DNA of 63,560 nt, from the NCBI RefSeq assembly GCF_000429345.1, contig NZ_KE386888.1:3478-67037 (forward strand), in the 5' to 3' direction. The translations under genes and the position numbers were made by a program. The DNA comes from Desulfovirgula thermocuniculi DSM 16036 (lineage in GTDB: Bacteria; Bacillota; Desulfotomaculia; Desulfotomaculales; Desulfovirgulaceae). Positions within the stretch are counted from its first letter, which is position 1, and each line of letters opens with the position of its first letter. The notes under the pieces are model-generated. The model saw only the letters and a program-made list of their open reading frames with translations, was not told the DNA's origin and ran no database searches. Positions 34,204 through 41,770 of this stretch are shown here, piece by piece.

Positions 34204-34591
34204 GCGCTACAGGAGGCTTTTCATCGGGGCCCTTTTTGTGGCCTTGCTTTGCGGTATAGCCTTGGCCTCTAGGGATTACAGGCCGGCCATGCGGGAGGGC
34301 GGGGAGGCGGTTATCCTGCGCCCCCTGGCCGGGGAAGAGGTGAGCAACCCCCTGTGGGTGGCCGGGAGTGTCCGCCACCCCGACCGGGAGGTGCGGGTGC
34401 GGCTGGTAACGGCGGAGGGGAAAGTGCTGGCAGAAAGGGTCCTGCGGGTGGGCAGGACGGGTCTTACCGAATTTGAAACCTGCCTGGAATACGGCCTCTG
34501 GGCGGAGCCGGTGGCGGCACGCCTGGAGGTGGTGGCAGCGCGGGAGAACGGGTTTGAGGTTCTGGCCTGCGTGCCGGTGGTCCTCAGGTAG
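34202..34591 (+). CDS. Exported Gmad2-like immunoglobulin-fold protein
   Basis: 129 residues. An N-terminal hydrophobic segment (FIGALFVALLCGIALA) is followed by a Gmad2-like domain: VILRPLAGEEVSNPLWVAGSV, VRVRLVTAEGKVLAERV and LEVVAARENGFE. These domains occur in GerM-like spore and envelope proteins. The TTG at 34202 sits in the terminator T run. AGGAGG at 34211-34216 lies inside the frame, hinting at a non-standard start further in (such as ATC six bases later). The start is therefore uncertain. Confidence 0.6.
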   Translation: MRYRRLFIGALFVALLCGIALASRDYRPAMREGGEAVILRPLAGEEVSNPLWVAGSVRHPDREVRVRLVTAEGKVLAERVLRVGRTGLTEFETCLEYGLWAEPVAARLEVVAARENGFEVLACVPVVLR

Positions 34592-34599
34592 GGCCCCGG

Positions 34600-35262
34600 C
34601 TAGCGCAGGCCTTTTAGGAGGTTAAGGGCAAAACGAAAGTTATCGCCAAAGGTAATGGAGTAATTATCCCAGAAAATGCAGCTCCCGCAGAGCACAAAAG
34701 CGCCCCCTGAGGGGAAGGTCCTTTCCGCGGCCAGGACGGGAGAAGGGAGGCCCTTAGAAGTGCGGCTCGTTTCCATCCCCCGCAGGATAGGCAGGGTGCC
34801 CCCGTCCAGCACCTCTAGGGGGGCACTGTAAGGGAAGACGACTTTACAGACCCCCCGGTTGTAGGCCAGGACCTGTGAGGTTACCAACCGGTAGGGGTCG
34901 CCTTCCAGGTGGTTTGTACCGTCCGTAACCTGGTCGTTTAAAACCAGGATGCCGAAGTGGCGGGAAACTTCCGTGCAGATGCGGGCCACGTCATCTTTGT
35001 TTTGAAAGTGAGCGGCAAAGATGACGCGCTTTCCCCTGCCGATCACGCCTTCTTTAATGGCTTCTATTTCCCTGTGGCTGAAAGGTGATTCCGGATAGTT
35101 AAAGACCACCGTATCATAAGAGAAAAGCTCTGCAAAGTCGTCCACTTCTTCAATGAGCAGGCCCTCTTCAAGCGCCCCACGGGCCAGCCGGGAAAAATAA
35201 TAGGCGTCGGAAATTAAAAATTCCTGGTGCGTGCTGCTCCAGGCTACGCGCTTTTTTCCCAT
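34600..35262 (-). CDS. Conserved hypothetical protein, glutamine-amidotransferase-like fold
   Basis: 220 residues without membrane segments. Strand-helix repeats such as FSYDTVVFNYPESPFS and GKRVIFAAHFQNKD recall the DUF4350/GldG or ThuA-like class I GATase fold, but a catalytic Cys-His-Glu set is not evident. A Cys pair is in VLCGSCIFWDN. The start ATG at 35262 lacks a strong ribosome site. It lies alone on the minus strand with no obvious partner. Confidence 0.55.
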   Translation of the reverse strand: MGKKRVAWSSTHQEFLISDAYYFSRLARGALEEGLLIEEVDDFAELFSYDTVVFNYPESPFSHREIEAIKEGVIGRGKRVIFAAHFQNKDDVARICTEVSRHFGILVLNDQVTDGTNHLEGDPYRLVTSQVLAYNRGVCKVVFPYSAPLEVLDGGTLPILRGMETSRTSKGLPSPVLAAERTFPSGGAFVLCGSCIFWDNYSITFGDNFRFALNLLKGLR

Positions 35263-35381
35263 TGGTTGGCAACACCAGCCTCTCTTTACTTAATTGTAAT
35301 TGGCTTTTGCCAACCGTATCAAGGTGGGCTTTTTAGCACATACTTTGCAAGGACCGGCAAAAAATAACGTGGTGGGCAGCA

Positions 35382-35927
35382 GTGCTCATAGCCGCATCCG
35401 CTTTCCTCTTCCTGCTTCTCCTTCTCCTGGCTTTTATGCCCTTGACCCTGGAGGTGAGGTGCCGCTACCGGGGCCTGCGGGGGGAGTGGGAGCTTGCTTT
35501 AAGCACTTGGATTGGACTCAGGATTCCTCTTCGCCCCTTTCCCCGCGGGCCTGCCGTGTCCGGGCGGGGGAGGAAAAAGAAAAAAAGCTTCCTTTCCTTC
35601 CTGGTGCGCCTGCTGGGGAGGAAAGGTTACAGGGCCGGCCTGGCCTTTCTCCTGAAACACGTGGACATCCGCCGCCTGGAGTGGTACACTGCGCTTGGCT
35701 CCGGTGACCCAGCCCTTACAGGCGTGCTCGTGGGCGGCCTCTGGTCCGTAAAGGGCTTCGTCCTCGCCCTGCTAGCCCGCTTTTTGGCCGGCTTTACCTG
35801 CCTGCCGCAAATAAAAGTAATGCCCTGCTTTACCGGGGCAGGGCTTGACCTTTGGGTTTGCGGCGTTTTTACCACCAGAGCAGGTTACATCTTGCTGGCT
35901 GCCTTAAAGGCGGCCTTCTCCAGGTAG
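35382..35927 (+). CDS. DUF2953 membrane-anchored protein
   Basis: 181 residues. An N-terminal membrane helix (FLFLLLLLLAFMPL) precedes a basic KKKK stretch and a domain with the DUF2953 pattern LEWYTALGSGDPALTGVLVGGLW and LPQIKVMPCFTG (in parts). DUF2953 genes commonly precede gerW/ytfJ in spore formers, as here. Function unknown. GTG start at 35382. Confidence 0.75.
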   Translation: MLIAASAFLFLLLLLLAFMPLTLEVRCRYRGLRGEWELALSTWIGLRIPLRPFPRGPAVSGRGRKKKKSFLSFLVRLLGRKGYRAGLAFLLKHVDIRRLEWYTALGSGDPALTGVLVGGLWSVKGFVLALLARFLAGFTCLPQIKVMPCFTGAGLDLWVCGVFTTRAGYILLAALKAAFSR

Positions 35928-36038
35928 CGTTGGCCCCTGACCAATGGGAGGATGATCCCGCCCTCACCGCCGGAGCTCCGCCCCTTTACGGCCGGAAGTC
36001 GTCGTGCGCGATCAACACTGATGCCTGCCTGCTGCCCT

Positions 36039-36067
36039 GTATAATTTCCGGCTTTCAGGTCATATTA
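36039..36067 (+). promoter_or_regulatory. Forespore SigG/SigF-type promoter of gerW
   Basis: GTATA (36039-36043), 17-base spacer, CATATTA (36061-36067). This is very close to the SigG consensus. The transcript would begin about 36075, 35 bases before the gerW start. Confidence 0.7.
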
Positions 36068-36109
36068 ACCCATAAAACGTCAGTGCGCGTAGAAGGGGTG
36101 ACCGGTGGC

Positions 36110-36556
36110 GTGCCAGCGGAGCAGCAGCATCCCATTGAAAGCCTCATGAAAACGGCCATGGAAACCATCAAAGAAATGGTGGATGTCAACACGGTGGTAG
36201 GCAGCCCCGTGGAAACGCCGGACGGCACGGTGATCGTGCCCGTGTGCCGCGTGGCCTGCGGTTTCGGTGCCGGTGGCGGCGAGATAGAGGCGCAGGCGCA
36301 GGAAAACGAGCAGTTTCCTTTTTTCGGCGGCGGCAGCGGGGCGGGCATGTCCGTACAGCCGGTGGGGTTTCTGGTGGTGGGGCAGGGGCAAATACGCTTC
36401 CTGCCCATAGACGGCAACGTGCTGGCAGACAGGCTTATCGACCTGGCACCTCAACTCCTTTCCCAGCTGCAGTCCCTTTTCAAGCGCGGCGAGCAAAAGC
36501 AAGCTGCTTCCACCGTGCCGGCGGCTCCTCCCGGGGGTACGAGGGCGGCCTTTTAG
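36110..36556 (+). CDS. gerW: Spore protein GerW (YtfJ)
   Basis: About 148 residues. Typical phrases are PIESLMKTAMETIKEMVDVNTVVG, TVIVPVCRVACGFGAGGGE and PVGFLVVGQGQIRFLPI (split). GerW is a forespore protein needed for normal germination in Bacillus. GTG at 36110 is chosen with AAGGGGTG upstream; another GTG at 36098 overlaps that site. A SigG-like promoter lies just upstream. Confidence 0.88.
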   Translation: MPAEQQHPIESLMKTAMETIKEMVDVNTVVGSPVETPDGTVIVPVCRVACGFGAGGGEIEAQAQENEQFPFFGGGSGAGMSVQPVGFLVVGQGQIRFLPIDGNVLADRLIDLAPQLLSQLQSLFKRGEQKQAASTVPAAPPGGTRAAF

Positions 36557-36660
36557 GAAACAACCGGCAACCGCTCTCCCGGGCCGGTTCTAATCCCGCC
36601 CTTTTTTTCATAAATGTGAATAAAGCTGCGAGGCTTGGCCCCGGGAGGGTTTCTCGCTTT

Positions 36661-37254
36661 ATGGTCAATTACATCTGGTTGGGAATGATTGTCTCCGGTA
36701 TCGTTGTGGCGGCTGCCCACGGGCAGGTCGAAGCGGTGACCAGGGCGGTCCTGGAGGGGGCGGACAAGGCAGTTAAAACTTCCCTTAACCTCGTGGCCAT
36801 TTTAACTTTCTGGCTGGGCATGATGAGGCTGGCGGAGGCCAGCGGTCTGGTAAGTGCCCTGGCCTACCTGGTCCGCCCGGTGACCCGCTTTCTTTTCCCG
36901 GAAGTGCCTCCCGACCACCCGGCCATGGGGGCCATCATCATGAACCTCAGCGCCAACATCCTGGGCCTGGGCAATGCCGCCACCCCCATGGGCCTAGTGG
37001 CCATGCAGGAACTGCAGAAATTAAACCGCGGTGATCCGAAAACGGCTACCGCTTCCATGTGCACCTTCCTGGCCCTCAACACTTCCTGCCTCACCCTCAT
37101 CCCCACCACCATCATCGGTATTAGGACCATCTACGGTTCCGCCGACCCCACGGCCATTGTGGGGACGACCATTTTCGCCACCGCCTGCGGGATGACCATG
37201 GCCGTAATCGTGGACCGCCTCCTGCGGCACTTTTACGGGCGGGGGGTGACGTAA
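36661..37254 (+). CDS. spmA: Spore maturation protein SpmA
   Basis: About 197 residues with four or five membrane helices and the Gate domain. NLVAILTFWLGMMRLAEASGL and MNLSANILGLGNAATPMGL (in parts) are typical. With SpmB it is needed for normal spore core dehydration. ATG at 36661 follows GGGAGGG. Adjacent to spmB. Confidence 0.93.
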   Translation: MVNYIWLGMIVSGIVVAAAHGQVEAVTRAVLEGADKAVKTSLNLVAILTFWLGMMRLAEASGLVSALAYLVRPVTRFLFPEVPPDHPAMGAIIMNLSANILGLGNAATPMGLVAMQELQKLNRGDPKTATASMCTFLALNTSCLTLIPTTIIGIRTIYGSADPTAIVGTTIFATACGMTMAVIVDRLLRHFYGRGVT

Positions 37255-37257
37255 GCC

Positions 37258-37794
37258 GTGCTGGAAGTGCTGGACGAGATCTCCCGCTGGGTGATTCCGC
37301 TGCTCCTCTTGTTGATCCCCTTGCTCGCGGCGGCCAGGGGCATTCCCGTTTTTGAGGTTTTTGTGGAGGGCGCCTCACAGGGCTTTCACACTGCCGTTAA
37401 GATCATCCCCTACCTTGTGGCCATGCTGGTGGCCATCAACGTTTTCCGCGCTTCCGGGGCCATGGAAGCGCTGGTTCATCTCCTTGCCCCTCTCTTGAAT
37501 CCCCTGGGGTTTCCCCCGGAGGTGCTGCCCCATGCGGTGATGCGTCCCCTGTCGGGCGGTGCGGCCCTCGGCATTGCCACCGACCTCATAGCCACCCACG
37601 GCCCGGACAGCTTTATCGGGCAGCTGGTCTCCACCATGCAGGGCAGCACCGATACCACCTTTTACGTGCTGACCCTGTACTTCGGTTCTGTGGGCATTAC
37701 CCGTTACCGCTACGCCATTGTTTCCGGCTTGATGGCGGACTTTACCAGCCTGGTGGCCTCAGTTTATATCGTGAATAAGCTTTTTCACCCGTAA
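37258..37794 (+). CDS. spmB: Spore maturation protein SpmB
   Basis: 178 residues, membrane protein with Gate motif. VKIIPYLVAMLVAINVFRASGA, MRPLSGGAALGIATDLI and MQGSTDTTFYVLTLYFGSVG (in parts) are family landmarks. GTG start three bases after spmA. Works with SpmA in core dehydration. Confidence 0.93.
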   Translation: MLEVLDEISRWVIPLLLLLIPLLAAARGIPVFEVFVEGASQGFHTAVKIIPYLVAMLVAINVFRASGAMEALVHLLAPLLNPLGFPPEVLPHAVMRPLSGGAALGIATDLIATHGPDSFIGQLVSTMQGSTDTTFYVLTLYFGSVGITRYRYAIVSGLMADFTSLVASVYIVNKLFHP

Positions 37795-37837
37795 TAACGC
37801 CTTGGGGGCGTGTTAAAATATTCCCGGGTGGTGGCTC

Positions 37838-38578
37838 GTGCAGGAGAGGTTGCAAAAGGTAATGGCCAGGGCGGGGATTGCCTCGCGGCGGCGCTGTGAG
37901 GAGATGATAGCCGCCGGCATGGTGAAGGTTAACGGACGGGTGGTAACCCGCCTGGGGACCAAGGTAGACCCGGAAAAGGACGTTATTGAGGTAAACGGGA
38001 AGGTACTGCCGCCTCCTGAAAAGAAAGTATACATTTTGCTTTACAAGCCCAGGGGTTACGTGAGTACGGTAAGGGACCCCCAGGGGAGGCCAAAGGTGCT
38101 GGACCTCTTGCGGGGGGTGAGGCAGCGGGTGTACCCCGTAGGCAGGCTTGACTATGACAGCGAAGGGCTCCTTTTGCTGACCAACGACGGGGAGCTGGCC
38201 TTTGCCTTGACCCACCCCCGCCACCAGGTTCCCAAAACTTACGAGGTGCTGGTGGAGGGAGTGCCGGGTGCAGAGAAGCTTGCCCGGATGGCTAGGGGGG
38301 TTCTCCTGGAGGACGGGCGCACCGCCCCGGCTGAGGTGCGCCTGCTGGGAGAGGTGAGGGGGAACGCCCTCCTGGAAATTACCATCCGCGAAGGGCGCAA
38401 GAGGCAGGTACGCAGGATGTGCGAACACATCGGGCACCCCGTGCTGCGCCTGGTCAGAACGCGCGTAGGTTTTTTAAACCTGCGGGGCCTCAAGCCGGGA
38501 CAATACCGTTACCTTTCGCCCCGGGAAGTTCGGCAGTTGCGGGAAATGGCAGGAATTCCAGATTTACCGGCGAAATAA
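37838..38578 (+). CDS. rluB: 23S rRNA pseudouridine synthase RluB-type
   Basis: 246 residues. An S4 RNA-binding domain (LQKVMARAGIASRRRCEEMI) is followed by the RsuA/RluB catalytic domain; the catalytic Asp is in VGRLDYDSEGLLLLTNDGE. The motif ITIREGRKRQVRRM closes the fold. It isomerises a uridine in 23S rRNA helix 80-93 region in RluB relatives. GTG start. The spmAB-rluB order is common in spore formers. Confidence 0.92.
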   Translation: MQERLQKVMARAGIASRRRCEEMIAAGMVKVNGRVVTRLGTKVDPEKDVIEVNGKVLPPPEKKVYILLYKPRGYVSTVRDPQGRPKVLDLLRGVRQRVYPVGRLDYDSEGLLLLTNDGELAFALTHPRHQVPKTYEVLVEGVPGAEKLARMARGVLLEDGRTAPAEVRLLGEVRGNALLEITIREGRKRQVRRMCEHIGHPVLRLVRTRVGFLNLRGLKPGQYRYLSPREVRQLREMAGIPDLPAK

Positions 38579-38615
38579 CTTGAAAGAGGCATCATTTTGT
38601 AGGGGTGGTGTACCT

Positions 38616-39080
38616 TTGCTGCCTGGACCGGGGGCGGGGGAAGGCTCTTCCCAACCGATTAGGGCAAGAGTAAGGCTGGACTTTAAAGGCGTTCCCCAGA
38701 AGGGGCGCCTTTTCTGGGGCAACAAGCCCGTCGAGAAGGTGGCCGAAGAGGCCAGGGAGCAGCAGGTGACCTACTGGCGCCACGTGCCCATCCAGGGGGT
38801 ACACATCAGCGATGTGGACATGGGCCTGGAGGTATACACCATTTACGATGACGTGAGCGACAGCGAGGTAGCCTATGCGCCTGTGGTGCTGGAAGTGATT
38901 GCCGATTCCCTGGAGGACCTGGTACGCTTTGTAGTGAGGGAGGATTTCCGCAAAATAGAGATTATCTCCCCTACTTCACTTACCTTAGGCAAGCACGAGA
39001 TGGAAAAGCTCATGTTCCGCATTTTTGAAGAATTCACCCACTACCGCCGCAACCTGGAGCGCAAGCTCAACGTTAAGTAA
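38616..39080 (+). CDS. Conserved hypothetical soluble protein between rluB and hutP-like gene
   Basis: About 154 residues, no membrane segment or signal peptide. Sequence is acidic in the middle (GLEVYTIYDDVSDSEVAYAP) with a basic C-terminus (HYRRNLERKLNVK). I do not recognise a family. The TTG at 38616 follows AGGGGTGG; a TTG at 38580 is also open. It lies in line with rluB, the HutP-like gene and aroH. Confidence 0.6.
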   Translation: MLPGPGAGEGSSQPIRARVRLDFKGVPQKGRLFWGNKPVEKVAEEAREQQVTYWRHVPIQGVHISDVDMGLEVYTIYDDVSDSEVAYAPVVLEVIADSLEDLVRFVVREDFRKIEIISPTSLTLGKHEMEKLMFRIFEEFTHYRRNLERKLNVK

Positions 39081-39093
39081 GCGAGGTGGGCTT

Positions 39094-39513
39094 ATGACCC
39101 TGCCGGGCAGCAAGCAGGTAGCCCGTGTGGCCTTAACCATGGCCATGAGCGAGGACAGGGAACAGGAGCGGGAGTTGAAGGCCCGCTTTGCCCGGGAAGG
39201 TTACCGCACCGCCGCGGTGGATTACGGCGGGGATTTTCTCTCCTGCCTGAACAAGGTGGTGGAGCGGGCGGTGGTGGCGGCAAAGCGTGAGGGAGTGATT
39301 AAGGAAGTGCACGCGGAGGAAGGCGCGGTGGCCGGGGCTACACGGGAGGCCCTTTCCCAAATCATGGCCAAGGCCATTGGCTCCAACGTGGGCGGGAAAA
39401 TCGGCATTGCCCGCTATCAGGACCACATCAGCGTGGCCGTGTTTTTCGGCGTGGGGCTTTTGCACTTGGATGATGTTGCCGTCGGCCTGGGCCACCGGGC
39501 CGTTTCCTCGTGA
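39094..39513 (+). CDS. HutP-like RNA-binding antiterminator family protein
   Basis: 139 residues, aligning end to end with HutP: VARVALTMAM, a variable middle, VVAAKREGVIKE, ATREALSQIMAKAIGS and ISVAVFFGVGLLHLDDVAVGLGHR. Bacillus HutP binds mRNA when loaded with histidine and Mg2+. Here the positions of two metal-binding His (73 and 77 in HutP) appear as Gly77 and Gly81, while a His remains near the C-terminus. Histidine sensing is therefore doubtful. Its neighbour aroH suggests an aromatic-pathway link. Confidence 0.72.
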   Translation: MTLPGSKQVARVALTMAMSEDREQERELKARFAREGYRTAAVDYGGDFLSCLNKVVERAVVAAKREGVIKEVHAEEGAVAGATREALSQIMAKAIGSNVGGKIGIARYQDHISVAVFFGVGLLHLDDVAVGLGHRAVSS

Positions 39514-39538
39514 AATTGCCACAATGGGGGATGGCAGG

Positions 39539-39916
39539 ATGGAGAAGGCAAGTATTTTTTTGCGCGGTATCCGCGGGGCAGTTACGGTAGAACGGAACAC
39601 GGCGGAAGAAATTGTCGCCGCGACGAAGGAGTTGCTGGAAGCAATTGTCGGTGAAAATAACCTGCAGCCTGAGGACGTGGCCGGGGTTTTTTTTACCGTC
39701 ACCCCCGACCTCAACGCGGAATTTCCGGCTGTGGCGGCCCGGAAGATGCCCGGCTGGAAGTACGTGCCCCTTATGTGCGCCCAGGAAATCAACGTGCCGG
39801 GGAGCCTCCCCAGGTGCATCCGCGTCCTGGTTTTTGCCCATACCGCCCGCTCCCAGCGGGAAATAAAGCACGTTTACCTGCGCGAGGCAGCGCGGCTGCG
39901 GGAGGATTTAATTTAA
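39539..39916 (+). CDS. aroH: Chorismate mutase, AroH type
   Basis: 125 residues, the trimeric AroH fold. Motifs are LRGIRGAVTVERNTAEEI, TPDLNAEFPA and the catalytic Arg in IRVLVFAHT, followed by KHVYLREA. It converts chorismate to prephenate for Phe and Tyr. ATG at 39539, overlapping none. Last gene before the fluoride riboswitch. The other shikimate-end genes lie 6-17 kb downstream. Confidence 0.93.
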   Translation: MEKASIFLRGIRGAVTVERNTAEEIVAATKELLEAIVGENNLQPEDVAGVFFTVTPDLNAEFPAVAARKMPGWKYVPLMCAQEINVPGSLPRCIRVLVFAHTARSQREIKHVYLREAARLREDLI

Positions 39917-39935
39917 TTAACGCTTTTCCAGAGGA

Positions 39936-39965
39936 TTGACATTGCGGGCCGGCCCGTGCTAAAAT
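39936..39965 (+). promoter_or_regulatory. Sigma-A-type promoter of the fluoride operon
   Basis: TTGACA (39936-39941), 18-base GC-rich spacer, TAAAAT (39960-39965). A strong match. The transcript would start about 20 bases before the aptamer. Confidence 0.8.
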
Positions 39966-39990
39966 GCCCTTGGTGCCTACAATCACAAAG

Positions 39991-40043
39991 AGGCGATGGA
40001 GCTCGCCTTTAAGCGCCCGTTAAGAGGGCTAATAGCTCCTACC
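39991..40043 (+). promoter_or_regulatory. Fluoride (crcB) riboswitch aptamer
   Basis: Stem AGGCG (39991-39995) and CGCCT (40004-40008) encloses ATGGAGCT. A second stem is GCCC (40015-40018) with GGGC (40026-40029). The loop GGAGC (39998-40002) pairs with GCTCC (40035-40039) as the pseudoknot. The GGCGATGG, TTAAGCGCCC and GGGCTAATAGCTCCTACC pieces match the crcB consensus. The pseudoknot strand also starts the terminator, giving a fluoride-on switch. Confidence 0.93.
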
Positions 40044-40081
40044 AAAAGCTCTTGAAAGGGGTTTTTGGTAGGGGCTTTTTT
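40035..40081 (+). terminator. Fluoride riboswitch terminator
   Basis: GCTCCTACCAAAA (40035-40047) pairs with TTTTGGTAGGGGC (40063-40075), followed by six T. Its first five bases are the 3' half of the aptamer pseudoknot, so fluoride binding should prevent termination. Confidence 0.9.
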
Positions 40082-40112
40082 AGTGCAAAACTTTTTAGGG
40101 GGTGTGTGAGTT

Positions 40113-41297
40113 TTGAACACGTGGCTGGTAGCGTCTGTCTGGGTGGGGCTGGCCCTGGCGGCGGGGCTGGTATCCGTGCGCACCGGTATTTCCGTGGCCA
40201 TGGTGGAAATTCTGATGGGGGTGATTGGGGGCAACTTTTTGGGCCTCCAGGTCAATGAGTGGGTGAATTTTTTAGCCGGGCTGGGGGCCATTTTGCTTAC
40301 CTTCCTGGCCGGGGCAGAGGTGGATCCGGAAGTATTGAAAAGTAAGTTTAAAGAAAGTGTGAGCATAGGTTTTGCATCTTTTCTTCTCCCCTGCCTGGGG
40401 GCCTTTGCCTACGCTTACTACGTGGCGGGCTGGGATTTAAGGGCGGCGCAAATTGCCGGCATTGCCCTTTCCACCACCTCCGTGGCTATTGTGTACGCAG
40501 TAATGGTAGAGACGGGGCTCTCCAACACAGAACTAGGGCAGACCATCCTGGCCGCCTGCTTCATAACCGACCTGGGCACGGTGCTGGCCCTGGGAGCGCT
40601 TTTTGCCAACTACGACTATTGGATGCTGTTGTTTATAGCCATAACGGTAGCCTTCCTCTTCCTCATGCCCAGGGTTACGCCGGGGTTCCAAAGGGTGTTT
40701 GGGTACCGGGTCAGCCAGATTGAGGTAAAGTATGTGCTCCTTGTCCTCTTGGTTTTAGGGGGGTTGGCCAATAAGGCCAACAGCGAGGCCGTGTTGCCGG
40801 CTTACCTCCTGGGCTTGGCCCTGGCCAGCTTTTTCCAAAAAGAAAAGGAGCTGCTTTACCGCATCAGGGCAGCTACCTTTGCCCTGCTCACGCCTTTTTA
40901 TTTCCTGAAGGCCGGTCTATACATCTCCCTCCAGGCAGTTTGGGCCTCGCTGGGTTTGATCCTGGTATTGCTCCTGGTAAAAATGGCGGCCAAATTTGTA
41001 GGGGTATGGCCTCTGGCTTGGATCTTCCGTTATGGAGCCCGGGAAGGCACCTATACCACCCTGCTCATGTCCACGGGCCTCACCTTTGGCACCATTTCCT
41101 CCCTTTTCGGGTTAAGCCACGGGTTTATAGACCAGCAGCAGTACACCGTTTTGGTTACTGTTGTGATAGCCAGCGGAGTTATCCCCACCATTATTGCTCA
41201 GGCCTTCTTTTACCCGCGGGCGGAAAGTGTGTCGGCTGAAGAAAGTGCAGCTTACCAGACCCGCAAGGCTAGACTTATAGAGACGAAATCCAGGTAG
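40113..41297 (+). CDS. CPA2-type cation/proton antiporter under fluoride control
   Basis: 394 residues with about 12 membrane helices. Features are FLAGAEVDPEVLK, the ALSTTSVAIVYAVM helix, the AACFITDLGTVLALG helix with its ion-binding Asp, and FALLTPFYFLKAG. It resembles Kef/Nap-type exchangers. It may export fluoride or HF-linked protons, but transport of fluoride itself is inferred from the riboswitch, not seen in the sequence. TTG start with TTAGGGGGTG upstream. First gene of the operon. Confidence 0.88.
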   Translation: MNTWLVASVWVGLALAAGLVSVRTGISVAMVEILMGVIGGNFLGLQVNEWVNFLAGLGAILLTFLAGAEVDPEVLKSKFKESVSIGFASFLLPCLGAFAYAYYVAGWDLRAAQIAGIALSTTSVAIVYAVMVETGLSNTELGQTILAACFITDLGTVLALGALFANYDYWMLLFIAITVAFLFLMPRVTPGFQRVFGYRVSQIEVKYVLLVLLVLGGLANKANSEAVLPAYLLGLALASFFQKEKELLYRIRAATFALLTPFYFLKAGLYISLQAVWASLGLILVLLLVKMAAKFVGVWPLAWIFRYGAREGTYTTLLMSTGLTFGTISSLFGLSHGFIDQQQYTVLVTVVIASGVIPTIIAQAFFYPRAESVSAEESAAYQTRKARLIETKSR

Positions 41298-41309
41298 GGA
41301 GTGATGAAC

Positions 41310-41741
41310 ATGTATCGCAAAGTGCTGGTGGCTTATGACGGCTCCCCTCATGCCAGGAAAGCCCTTGCGGCTGGCCTGGAACTCGTCCAGTGCTGCGGCT
41401 GCGAATTGCATGTGGTGGCCGTAGCCAATTTGCCTGACTACGCGGGTACCGTATCGGAAGTGGACGATATGGTGACAAGAGCCAGGGACTTTTACCAGAA
41501 GGAGCTGGAAGAAGCGGCCCGCAGGGCAGCCTGGAAAAACATAAAACTACATACCCATCTGGCTTTTGGGCACATAGGAGAGACCATCGTGCGCTTTGCC
41601 CGGGAGCACAATTTCGACCTCATTGTGGTAGGCTCCCACGGTTGGAGCGCCATCCAAAGGCTGGTCATGGGCAGCGTTTCTTCCTATGTTGTACGCCACG
41701 CCCCCTGTGCCGTGCTGGTGGAAAAGGGCCAGGAGGATTGA
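41310..41741 (+). CDS. Universal stress protein, UspA family
   Basis: About 143 residues, one Usp domain. It begins MYRKVLVAYDGSPHARKAL and has the ATP-binding end DLIVVGSHGWSAIQRLVMGSV in parts. The ATG at 41310 has GGGAGTG seven bases upstream; ATG 41304 is possible. It follows the antiporter by 12 bases. Usp proteins often regulate neighbouring transporters, which is plausible here. Confidence 0.92.
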   Translation: MYRKVLVAYDGSPHARKALAAGLELVQCCGCELHVVAVANLPDYAGTVSEVDDMVTRARDFYQKELEEAARRAAWKNIKLHTHLAFGHIGETIVRFAREHNFDLIVVGSHGWSAIQRLVMGSVSSYVVRHAPCAVLVEKGQED

Positions 41742-41770
41742 AAAATTCAGTGGCGAGGGGTTGAGAGTTT

